This document shows, in pieces, positions 34,407 to 42,377 of a DNA stretch of 64,000 nt. The DNA comes from Lachnospiraceae bacterium. GTDB lineage: Bacteria; Bacillota; Clostridia; Lachnospirales; Lachnospiraceae. A model generated the notes under the pieces. It ran no database searches, was not told the DNA's origin, and was given only the letters and a program-made list of their open reading frames with translations. The stretch covers positions 1-64,000 of the forward strand of contig CABIXN010000001.1 in NCBI GenBank assembly GCA_902362715.1, in the 5' to 3' direction. Every line of letters begins with the position of its first letter. Within the stretch, counting starts at the first letter, position 1. The position numbers and the translations under genes are program-made.

Positions 34407-35546
34407 ATGAAGAAGAAGTTATTAAGTATCGTACTTGCTGCGGCGCTGGCAGTTACCTGTCTTGCCGGATGCGGCAGTAAGGAAGACACAAAAGAGGGCT
34501 CTGCTCCGTCAGAAGGAAAAAATACTTCGGGCGCAGTAGATATGTCTGACATCAAAATTGGTGAAATTGAGTCTTACGTATTAGAAGACGGCGGCTGGTG
34601 CCAGGCGACACATGCAGGTGTTGTAGCTGCAATGGAAAACTGCGGGATTCCGGAAGAAAATCTGATTACTCTGGAAAACATTGCAGAGGATCAGGCTTCT
34701 GTTCAGGCAGCGGCAGAGCAGCTGATTGATGCCGGATGTAACGTAATCATCGGCGCATCTACAGGTTATGCAGGATACTTATCAGAAATTGCAGATGAAT
34801 ATCCGGAAGTTACATTTGCTCAGTGGGGCACAGAAACAGAAGGTCTGGTAGCTTATGAGCTTAGAAGCTATGAGGCAATGTTTGTAGCAGGCTATGTATG
34901 CGAACTGATGTCACAGGATGAGAATACACAGCTTGGTTTCTCTGCAAGTATGAATGAATTCTCTGTAAGAACTGCTATTAACTCCTATGCACTTGGGGCA
35001 AAATATGCCAATGAAAAAGCAACTGTAAAAGTTGCATGTGCAGATTCCTGGTATGATGTAGACAAAGAAAAACAGTGTGCGCAGTCCTTAATTGACGCAG
35101 GTATCAAGTACATGGGTATGGAAGCAACATCCCCATCCATTGCACAGACCTGTGAAGATAACGGCGCTTACTGTGTAGGCTATCATGTTGACAAAAAGGA
35201 AGATGCACCGGATGCGGTACTATTCTCCTTTACATGGAACTTTGCGCCGATCTTTGAAGAGATTTTCACAGATAAAGCAAACGGAAATGAGTTAAAAGCG
35301 CTTTACTATGAAGGCGGCGAATGTGCGAAATTAACGGAGTTCAGCGATCTGGTTCCAGAAGATATCCAGAAAAAAGGAAAAGAACTCCAGGAAAAAATCA
35401 ATGCCGGTGAAGTACAGGTGTATGCCGGACCATTATCTGATGATAAAGGCAAAGAGCTGGTGGCAGACGGTCAGACAATGGATGATAACACAATTTTATT
35501 ACAGGACTTCTTCGTATCTAACGTAGAATGTGCATGGTCCAAATAA
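34407..35546 (+). CDS. BMP-family substrate-binding lipoprotein
   Basis: A 379-residue lipoprotein: signal peptide with lipobox CLAGC (Cys near 21), an acidic linker, then a BMP/PnrA-type binding fold (PEVTFAQWGTE, YEAMFVAGYVCELM, SFTWNFAPIFEEI). BMP proteins bind purine nucleosides or related ligands in Gram-positives. It is the last gene of the importer operon, which is the reverse of the more common order with the binding protein first. AGGAGG precedes ATG 34407, and a terminator follows. Confidence 0.88.
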   Translation: MKKKLLSIVLAAALAVTCLAGCGSKEDTKEGSAPSEGKNTSGAVDMSDIKIGEIESYVLEDGGWCQATHAGVVAAMENCGIPEENLITLENIAEDQASVQAAAEQLIDAGCNVIIGASTGYAGYLSEIADEYPEVTFAQWGTETEGLVAYELRSYEAMFVAGYVCELMSQDENTQLGFSASMNEFSVRTAINSYALGAKYANEKATVKVACADSWYDVDKEKQCAQSLIDAGIKYMGMEATSPSIAQTCEDNGAYCVGYHVDKKEDAPDAVLFSFTWNFAPIFEEIFTDKANGNELKALYYEGGECAKLTEFSDLVPEDIQKKGKELQEKINAGEVQVYAGPLSDDKGKELVADGQTMDDNTILLQDFFVSNVECAWSK

Positions 35547-35580
35547 GATTGAAATAAGCCCACAGATTTAATAACATAGA

Positions 35581-35638
35581 GCGGCCGGAGAACCGATTGA
35601 AATCTTAGAAAAGAGTTTCGTCTTCTCCGGCCGTTTTT
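35581..35638 (+). terminator. Intrinsic terminator after the BMP operon
   Basis: GCGGCCGGAGAA pairs with TTCTCCGGCCGT across a ~30-base loop, followed by TTTTT. Confidence 0.85.
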
Positions 35639-35694
35639 GGAAGGCAGATAGACAGGTAAAAGATAAAAAACATAAGAAGCGGAGGATCATTAAA

Positions 35695-37071
35695 ATGGAT
35701 GTAAAAAAGTATCTTGAATTATGTGAACGTGGAAATACAGGAACTAAAGTCAGTAAAGATGACTGGGATATGGATTATATTGTAGAAAATGTGATGGATT
35801 TGGTGGATGAATATGAATTTGAATGGGACAAGCAGGTGATTATTCCGGAAGATGATCAGCTGTTTGACGATATGTTTGAAGCTGCCAAAAAGCTGATTTT
35901 AAAAACAGGCGTTTATAATATGTCCACACAGAGAATTATTTCTTTTACAGAAGAAGAAATTGAGGCCGGAATCCGTGATATGAAAAAGGAACTGGTGATG
36001 GGAGAAGGAAAAGATGCCTATACACTGGTTGCAAGAGAAGTGGAGGACAAAAGAGAACCAGCTGTGTGGGCCGGCAATCCTGGGTGCCCCACGCCGGAAG
36101 AACTGTTTTTTCCTATTGTAAAAAGTGTGGCCAAAGAGCCTGTGATTGATCTGATGACCTGCGGCTCCCTGGTAGATGTGGACGGATTTAAAGTAACCAG
36201 CGGTTCACCTTCCGAAGTAGTAGCTGTTAGAAGAGAGATGGAATATCTGCATAAAGCACTAGAAGAAGTGGGAAGACCGGGACTTGGCCTTTTAGCTGCG
36301 GAAAGTGCGGTAACAGAAATCGGTGATCTGGCATCCGTTGGGGAGAAACGTCTGCGTCCATGTGATTCCCATCTGGTTGCTATGTTTAATGAACTGATTA
36401 TTGATAACGGAAATCTGGTCCGGGCGGCAAGCAAGCTGGATTACGGTATGAAAAATGCATCTTTGGCCTGCACCATGGTAGGCGGTATGGGTGGAGACGC
36501 TCCGGGAAGTACTGTGGTTATGATTGCTTCTATTCTGGCTGCAAATCTGATCTGTATGGCTGATTATCATCTCTGCCACCCCATTCATATTCAGGATGTG
36601 GCAACCACAGCCAGAGGATGTCTGTGGCTTCAGGCTGTTTTATGCCAGACTTTTGCAAAGAAAGCTCCGGCAATTATCGTCTGCGATATCTGGCCCTCCA
36701 GCGGAAGTCTTACCAAAGAATTATTATATGAGACAGCAGCCAATGCCATTGTTGTAAGTGTCTGCGGAGGACATTTAGAAGGTCTTGGAGCAGCCAACGG
36801 GAATGAACCAAATGGAACAGGCCTGGAAGTAAGACTTATGGGAGAAGTTGGAAAAGCAGTAGCCCGCCAGGGTATGACACGGGCAAAAGCCAATGAAATC
36901 GTATTAAAACTGTTGGAGAAATATGAGCATATTTTCAAAATGGAAGATAAAAATAAAGGCTCCCGTTTTGATGAAGCTTATAATATGGAAACCATTGAGC
37001 CCACAGAAAAGTGGCTGGCTATGTATGAAGAAGTAAAAGCAGAGCTTGCAGAAATGGGCGTTGAGTTCTAA
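35695..37071 (+). CDS. MtmB-like methylamine:corrinoid methyltransferase homologue without pyrrolysine
   Basis: A 458-residue protein whose length and sequence agree with archaeal monomethylamine methyltransferase MtmB from start (KDDWDMDYI, FTEEEIEAGI) to end (LEVRLMGEVGKAV, IEPTEKWLAMYEEVKAELAEMG). In MtmB the Pyl codon lies in GRPGMGV-Pyl-GPET; here the same place reads GRPGLGLLAAES, with Leu200 encoded by TTA (36292-36294). There is no in-frame TAG. It should therefore be a TIM-barrel methyltransferase-fold protein with different chemistry or substrate. No corrinoid protein gene is next to it. It stands alone between two terminators with AGCGGAGGATC as ribosome site. Confidence 0.8.
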   Translation: MDVKKYLELCERGNTGTKVSKDDWDMDYIVENVMDLVDEYEFEWDKQVIIPEDDQLFDDMFEAAKKLILKTGVYNMSTQRIISFTEEEIEAGIRDMKKELVMGEGKDAYTLVAREVEDKREPAVWAGNPGCPTPEELFFPIVKSVAKEPVIDLMTCGSLVDVDGFKVTSGSPSEVVAVRREMEYLHKALEEVGRPGLGLLAAESAVTEIGDLASVGEKRLRPCDSHLVAMFNELIIDNGNLVRAASKLDYGMKNASLACTMVGGMGGDAPGSTVVMIASILAANLICMADYHLCHPIHIQDVATTARGCLWLQAVLCQTFAKKAPAIIVCDIWPSSGSLTKELLYETAANAIVVSVCGGHLEGLGAANGNEPNGTGLEVRLMGEVGKAVARQGMTRAKANEIVLKLLEKYEHIFKMEDKNKGSRFDEAYNMETIEPTEKWLAMYEEVKAELAEMGVEF

Positions 37072-37102
37072 GAAAAACTAAATAAAAGAAGAAATAATAT
37101 CA

Positions 37103-37146
37103 GGGCAGAGGCTCCAAAGTTACGGAGCTTCTGTCCGCTTTTATTT
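37103..37146 (+). terminator. Intrinsic terminator after the MtmB-like gene
   Basis: GGGCAGAGGCTCC pairs with GGAGCTTCTGTCC and leads into GCTTTTATTTT. Confidence 0.8.
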
Positions 37147-37207
37147 TACTTTGTGCAGGCCCGGGGGTATAATAAAAGAATATAAAAGCAGGAGAGGAGT
37201 GCAGCAT

Positions 37208-38332
37208 ATGGAATACCGCAGTATGGATAAAATAGGAGAGAAGGTTTCTCTTCTGGGGTTTGGCTGTATGCGTTTCCCCAAAGATGAACAGGGAGAAATT
37301 GATGAGGTATTAACAGAAAAAATGCTGGATGAAGCATTAAAGTGCGGTGTTAATTACATTGATACCGCCTATCTGTATCATAACAGAACCAGTGAGGATG
37401 CTTTGGGGAAGCTGTTGAAAAAGTATGACAGATCTTCTTATAAGCTGGCTACAAAGCTTCCAGACTGGATTTTGGACTCTAAAGAAGAGGCACAAAAGAT
37501 ACTAGAGGAGCAGCTTTCAAAGCTGCAGACGGATTATATTGACTTTTATCTTCTTCATGCATTAGATGCCAGGCGGTGGGAGCATATTAAAAAGCTGGAG
37601 CTTGTCAGTTTATGTCGTCAGTGGCAGAGGGAAGGAAAGATCCGGCACCTTGGGTTTTCATTTCATGATGGATATGAGGTATTTGAAGAAATTATAAAAG
37701 CGGAAGACTGGGATTTCTGCCAGATTCAGTTGAATTATATGGATACGGATTTTCAGGCGGGTGAGCGTGGATACCGGTTGACGGAGGAGCTTGGTATCCC
37801 TTTGATTGTTATGGAGCCTATCCGGGGAGGTATGCTGGTAAATCTGCCAAAAGATCTGGCGGAAAGATTTCATCAGGTGGACAAGGAAGCTTCCCTGGCT
37901 TCCTGGGCGCTGCGGTGGGCAGCGTCACATTCCAACGTAAAAGTGATTTTAAGCGGTATGAGCAGCTATGAAAATGTGTTGGATAATCTCAATACATTTA
38001 AAGAATATAAGCCGTTGGGGGAAGAAGAGGCTGCGGCTGTCAGAGATGTTCAAAAAGAGCTTTTAAACAGAGTGAAGTCCCGCTGTACCGGGTGCGGCTA
38101 TTGTATGCCCTGTCCCTTTGGAGTGAATATTCCGGAGAACTTTCAGTTTTATAATGCCTGCAGTTTGTTTGATGACGCCAGGTCACGAAGATTATACTAT
38201 GGAATGGGAAAGACACAGTCTACAGCTTGCAGGGAATGCGGTAAATGTGAGAAGGCCTGTCCGCAGCATATCAAAATCCGGGAAGAACTTAAAAATGTAA
38301 CAGACTTTTTTCAGCCTGAGGAAGGATGCTAG
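37208..38332 (+). CDS. Aldo/keto reductase with C-terminal ferredoxin domain
   Basis: A 374-residue fusion. Residues 1-280 are an aldo/keto reductase barrel (LGFGCMRFP, catalytic DTAYLYHNRTSE, LLHALD, HLGFSFHDG). Residues about 285-374 add a ferredoxin-like part with CTGCGYCMPC and CRECGKCEKACP, enough for two [4Fe-4S] clusters. This architecture is common in clostridia and probably couples ferredoxin to carbonyl reduction; the substrate is unknown. ATG 37208 is preferred to an upstream frame start because GGAGAGGAG lies just before it. Confidence 0.88.
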   Translation: MEYRSMDKIGEKVSLLGFGCMRFPKDEQGEIDEVLTEKMLDEALKCGVNYIDTAYLYHNRTSEDALGKLLKKYDRSSYKLATKLPDWILDSKEEAQKILEEQLSKLQTDYIDFYLLHALDARRWEHIKKLELVSLCRQWQREGKIRHLGFSFHDGYEVFEEIIKAEDWDFCQIQLNYMDTDFQAGERGYRLTEELGIPLIVMEPIRGGMLVNLPKDLAERFHQVDKEASLASWALRWAASHSNVKVILSGMSSYENVLDNLNTFKEYKPLGEEEAAAVRDVQKELLNRVKSRCTGCGYCMPCPFGVNIPENFQFYNACSLFDDARSRRLYYGMGKTQSTACRECGKCEKACPQHIKIREELKNVTDFFQPEEGC

Positions 38333-38432
38333 AGTGAGGAGCTGCCAGTCTCCTATCGTGTATATAAAAATGCGGAATAAAAAATGAAATAGAGATAGTT
38401 TATAATTGTAAATGAAAAGACAGGGGTTTCAG

Positions 38433-38463
38433 ACAGAAATGTTTGGAACTTCTGTTTTTTTTA
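38433..38463 (+). terminator. Intrinsic terminator after the aldo/keto reductase
   Basis: ACAGAA pairs with TTCTGT around ATGTTTGGAAC, followed by eight Ts. Confidence 0.75.
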
Positions 38464-38517
38464 CCGGCCTTTTTTGTTATACTGTAACACAGTACAATTT
38501 TTAAAGGAGTCGGTTTT

Positions 38518-39018
38518 ATGTATGATGAATTAACAAAAAAAGATATAGAGCGCATGGAGCAGGAAATTGAGTATCGGAAACTGGTTGTCAGGAAAGAAGC
38601 CTTAGAGGCGGTAAAAGAGGCCAGAGCCCATGGAGATTTAAGTGAAAATTTTGAATATCATGCCGCCAAGAAAGATAAAAATCAAAACGAAAGCCGGATT
38701 CGTTATCTGGAACGTATGATAAAAACAGCCAAAATTGTATCTGATACTTCCAAAAGTGATGAGGTAGGAATTAATAATACAGTGGAAGTGTATTTTGAGG
38801 ATGATGATGAGACAGAGCGCTATACGCTGGTGACAACGGTAAGAGGCAATTCTCTGAAAGGATATATCAGCACAGAGTCTCCCATTGGCAGGGCACTCCT
38901 TGGCCATAAAGCAGGAGAGCGGGTCTTTGTGGATATGGGAGGCGGCGGATATTACGTGGTCATTCAAAAAATTGAAAATACAGAAGATGACGGGTCCATT
39001 GGGCTTCGGAGATTTTAA
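38518..39018 (+). CDS. greA: Transcription elongation factor GreA-type
   Basis: A 166-residue Gre factor that rescues stalled RNA polymerase by stimulating transcript cleavage. The N-terminal coiled coil carries the signature GDLSENFEYHAAK (near 39-51) with the acidic tip; the C-terminal FKBP-like domain has SPIGRALLGHKAGE. It is slightly longer than the usual 158 residues. A Gre-family relative rather than the main GreA is possible if another copy exists elsewhere. AAAGGAG precedes the ATG. Confidence 0.88.
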   Translation: MYDELTKKDIERMEQEIEYRKLVVRKEALEAVKEARAHGDLSENFEYHAAKKDKNQNESRIRYLERMIKTAKIVSDTSKSDEVGINNTVEVYFEDDDETERYTLVTTVRGNSLKGYISTESPIGRALLGHKAGERVFVDMGGGGYYVVIQKIENTEDDGSIGLRRF

Positions 39019-39029
39019 AGGAGGCACAG

Positions 39030-39338
39030 ATGCATGAACATCATCATGAGAACGGGCATGAACATACCCATACCCATTCCCATCAGGAAACCAAGAATGT
39101 ATTAAACCGCCTTTCACGTGCTATGGGCCACTTAGAAGCCGTTCGGCGTATGGTGGAGGAGGGAAGAGACTGTGCAGAGGTTCTCGTGCAGCTTGCGGCA
39201 GTAAAATCAGCCCTTAATAATACCGGAAAGGTGATTTTAAAGGACCATATTTCCCACTGCATTGTAGAGGCAGTGGAAAAGGATGATTTTCAGAAACTGG
39301 AGGAATTAAATCACGCAATTGATTCCTTCATAAAATAG
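39030..39338 (+). CDS. CsoR/FrmR-type metal-sensing repressor with His-rich N-terminus
   Basis: A 102-residue all-helical regulator. The core (about 25-100) has NRLSRAMGHLEAVRRMVEEG, then Cys in RDCAEVL and the pair H-x3-C in KDHISHC, the Cys-His-Cys set that binds Cu(I) in CsoR. The first 20 residues hold about ten His in a HEHxHxH pattern, an unusual extension that could bind Ni, Zn or Cu. It is 11 bases after greA and likely cotranscribed. No copper pump gene is adjacent, so the target is not clear. Confidence 0.82.
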   Translation: MHEHHHENGHEHTHTHSHQETKNVLNRLSRAMGHLEAVRRMVEEGRDCAEVLVQLAAVKSALNNTGKVILKDHISHCIVEAVEKDDFQKLEELNHAIDSFIK

Positions 39339-39350
39339 AAAAAATAAAGG

Positions 39351-39406
39351 AACCAGGTTTCATACAATGGCTGTCTGGCCGGCTGATGTATGGAGCCTGG
39401 TTTTTC
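39351..39406. terminator. Terminator between convergent genes
   Basis: AACCAGGTTTCATACA pairs with TGTATGGAGCCTGGTT (one mismatch region) and is followed by TTTTTCT on plus; on minus an AT-rich tail follows. Confidence 0.75.
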
Positions 39407-39423
39407 TATACGATAACCAGTGT

Positions 39424-40296
39424 TTATTTGAAGTAATCCAGAAAATATTGTATCTGCTGCTCCATATTGTTATGCCGGAAGGTGATTCCGTAATCCAGCT
39501 TTTGAACATCCCGGATGGGAAGTACTTTGAGATCTTTTAAATCTGAGGGGATCAGAATATCCGGAAGGACGCAGACCCCATAGCCGCATTTGGCCATCAG
39601 CATACTGACGGCTTCATTTTCACAGATGAGATCTGCGTGATCCTGAACGTGGAAGAGAAGATATTTCTGCAGTTTTTGATCTGTATAAAAAGGAATCAGC
39701 CGGGGATGCAGTGTAATTATGCAGTGCCCTTTTAGTTCCTCTAGTGTGATTTCGGCCTTTTCCCATAGTTTATGTTCCGGTGGTACAAGGGCATAATTTT
39801 GAAATGTTTTTATTTTTTGAAAGCTGCAGTCTTTAATATCTTTCGATGCCGTATAGCTAGAAAGGATTAGATGCAGCTGGCCGCTTTCAAAAAGATGCCG
39901 CAGCGTAAAGGGATCAGTAATCGTAAAAGGACAGCGCAGCCTGGGAAATTCCTGATGTATGGCTGTCACAGCATCCGTAAGCTCTTCTAGTTCATAATTA
40001 CTAGAACAGCCAATTGTTAGAAATTTAAGTTCCTGTTTGGCAATATCCTGCAGGCGCTGCTGGGTAAACATGATTTTGTTAAATATTTCCTTGGCGTCCT
40101 CATAAAAGATAGTGCCGGCTTCCGTTAAGCGGACGATCTGCCGGGTACGGAAAAACAGCTTGGTATTTAGCTCTTCCTCCAGACTTTTTATGTGGTGGGT
40201 AACAGTTGGCACGGAAAGGTAAAGATCATCGGCGGCTTTCGTAAAGCTTAAGCGGTCCGCCACATACAAAAAACATTGCAGCTGCTGGGTATTCAT
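39424..40296 (-). CDS. LysR family transcriptional regulator
   Basis: A 290-residue LysR-type regulator: HTH with FLYVADRLSFTKAADDLYLS and VTHHIKSLEEELNTKLFFR, then the effector domain. The start at ATG 40296 is chosen because AGGAG is correctly spaced; a Met two codons upstream overlaps the site. It is transcribed away from the ABC exporter pair at 40.6 kb, which is its likeliest target along with itself. The ligand is unknown. Confidence 0.85.
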   Translation of the reverse strand: MNTQQLQCFLYVADRLSFTKAADDLYLSVPTVTHHIKSLEEELNTKLFFRTRQIVRLTEAGTIFYEDAKEIFNKIMFTQQRLQDIAKQELKFLTIGCSSNYELEELTDAVTAIHQEFPRLRCPFTITDPFTLRHLFESGQLHLILSSYTASKDIKDCSFQKIKTFQNYALVPPEHKLWEKAEITLEELKGHCIITLHPRLIPFYTDQKLQKYLLFHVQDHADLICENEAVSMLMAKCGYGVCVLPDILIPSDLKDLKVLPIRDVQKLDYGITFRHNNMEQQIQYFLDYFK

Positions 40297-40583
40297 AAGC
40301 ATTCTCCTGATTTCTTAATAATAAATATAGTGTTAGATAAAGGTACTTGGCGGGGAATCCTAAAGCAGCAGGATTCCTCTTTAGTTTATAGTGATTTTTT
40401 ATTGATTTCAACTATTATTAGAAAATATCTAATAATGTTTCTTTATTTGAAATTCACAATTAAAAAAATGCATGATAGAATCCTTACTGTCAGAAAGTAA
40501 ATGAAACAGATATAAATACATAGATATTTGAACATTTATGAAATAAGAAACATACAGCAATAAGCTGTGAAAGGAGGATTTAT

Positions 40584-42377
40584 ATGATTCGTAAATTACT
40601 GCGGTCCATTGGTGAATATCGGAGGGACTGTATTCTTACTCCTCTGTTTGTTGTAATAGAGGTGATTATGGAGGTTTTGATTCCTCTGGTAATGGCAGAA
40701 ATGATTGATGCGGGAATTACCGGAGGTAATGCAGCTCTGTTAAAAAAGCAGGGAGCAGTATTAATTATTCTGGTGCTGGCGGGATTGCTGGCAGGCGTTT
40801 TATCCGGCAGTTTTGCAGCTAATGCATCTGCGGGATTTGCTAAAAATCTTCGTCAGGATATGTATGACAATATACAGAACTTTTCCTTTACCAATATTGA
40901 CAAATTTTCCACTTCCAGTATTGTCACCCGCCTGACCACGGATGTTACCAATGTGCAGCTGGCCTTTATGATGATTATCAGAATTGCAGTACGTTCGCCA
41001 TTTATGCTTGTCTTTTCCCTGATAGCAGCTTTTTCGGTAAATGCCCGGCTGTCTTTCATTTTTCTGGCGGCCATACCTATACTAGCGATAGGACTGTATC
41101 TGATTGTACATTTTTCTCATCCATATTTTGAGAAAGTATTTACTGTGTATGATGATCTCAACGGTGTGGTACAGGAAAACTTGAACGGTATCCGTGTAGT
41201 AAAATCCTTTGTAAGAGAGGATTATGAGAAAAAGAAATTTTCAAAAGTATCTGAAACAATTTATAAAATTTTCAGCAAAGCGGAAAAAATTGTAGCTTTT
41301 AATATGCCGCTGATGCAGGTAGTAGTATATGCCTGTATGTTATTTTTCTCCTGGTTTGGAGCAAGATTGATTGTGCTTAGCAATGCAACAGAGATGACCA
41401 CCGGGGAATTGTCCAGTATGATCGCTTATGCCATGAGTATTCTTACCTGTCTGATGATGCTGTCTATGGTACTTGTTATGATTAATATGGCAAGATCATC
41501 CACAAGGCGTATTGTTGAGATTCTAGATGAAAAAAGTACCATTACCAATAAGGAAGATGCGGTGCAAAAGGTTGCCGGCGGAGACATTGTTTTTGATCAC
41601 GTGGGATTTAGCTATGGGGATGATAAAGAAAAAGAATGTCTTCATGATCTGAATTTAACTGTGCAGGCCGGCTCTACTCTGGGAATTATCGGAGGAACAG
41701 GAACAGGAAAGAGTTCGATGGTACAGTTAATTGCAAGACTTTACGATGCTACAGAAGGTGCGGTTTTGGTAGGCGGTGTAAATGTAAAAGATTATGATTT
41801 GTATGCGTTGAGAAATCAGGTGGCTATGGTGCTTCAGAAAAATGAGCTGTTTTCGGGCACCATTAAAGAAAATCTCCGCTGGGGGAATGAACATGCATCT
41901 GATGAACAGATTGTTCATGCGTGCCGGCTGGCACAGGCAGATTCCTTTATTGAGACATTTCCGGATCAATATGACACCTATATTGAGCAGGGAGGAACTA
42001 ACGTCTCCGGCGGCCAGAAACAAAGACTCTGTATTGCCAGAGCACTGTTGAAGAATCCAAAGATACTGATTTTAGATGATTCCACCAGCGCCGTTGATAC
42101 GAAGACAGACGCCATGATCCGCAGGGCATTTCGGGAGGAAATACCGGATACTACAAAAATTATTATTGCCCAGAGAATTTCTTCTGTGCAGGATGCGGAT
42201 AAGATCGTTGTAATGTCGGGAGGAAGAATTGACGGATGCGGAACCCATGAAGAGCTGTTGGAGAATAATAAAATTTACAGAGAAATATATGAGTCTCAGA
42301 CAAAGCAGGCTTCCGGTGATGCGGGATGCAGAGAGGATGACTGCAGACAGAGAGGAGATGACAGGAATGAAGAATAA
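40584..42377 (+). CDS. Heterodimeric ABC exporter, subunit A
   Basis: A 597-residue half-transporter: six membrane helices (to about 310), then an ATPase domain with Walker A GGTGTGKSS, signature NVSGGQKQRLC and Walker B LILDDSTSAVD. The residue after Walker B is Asp rather than Glu, so this is the degenerate site typical of heterodimeric exporters. It probably exports drugs or small hydrophobic molecules with the next gene's product. A Lys/Asp-rich tail ends the protein. AAAGGAGG precedes ATG 40584. Confidence 0.9.
   Translation: MIRKLLRSIGEYRRDCILTPLFVVIEVIMEVLIPLVMAEMIDAGITGGNAALLKKQGAVLIILVLAGLLAGVLSGSFAANASAGFAKNLRQDMYDNIQNFSFTNIDKFSTSSIVTRLTTDVTNVQLAFMMIIRIAVRSPFMLVFSLIAAFSVNARLSFIFLAAIPILAIGLYLIVHFSHPYFEKVFTVYDDLNGVVQENLNGIRVVKSFVREDYEKKKFSKVSETIYKIFSKAEKIVAFNMPLMQVVVYACMLFFSWFGARLIVLSNATEMTTGELSSMIAYAMSILTCLMMLSMVLVMINMARSSTRRIVEILDEKSTITNKEDAVQKVAGGDIVFDHVGFSYGDDKEKECLHDLNLTVQAGSTLGIIGGTGTGKSSMVQLIARLYDATEGAVLVGGVNVKDYDLYALRNQVAMVLQKNELFSGTIKENLRWGNEHASDEQIVHACRLAQADSFIETFPDQYDTYIEQGGTNVSGGQKQRLCIARALLKNPKILILDDSTSAVDTKTDAMIRRAFREEIPDTTKIIIAQRISSVQDADKIVVMSGGRIDGCGTHEELLENNKIYREIYESQTKQASGDAGCREDDCRQRGDDRNEE

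Noticed and set aside
42229..42366. Upstream start for exporter subunit B
   Set aside because: It lies inside subunit A with no ribosome site; ATG 42367 has one at the right spacing.
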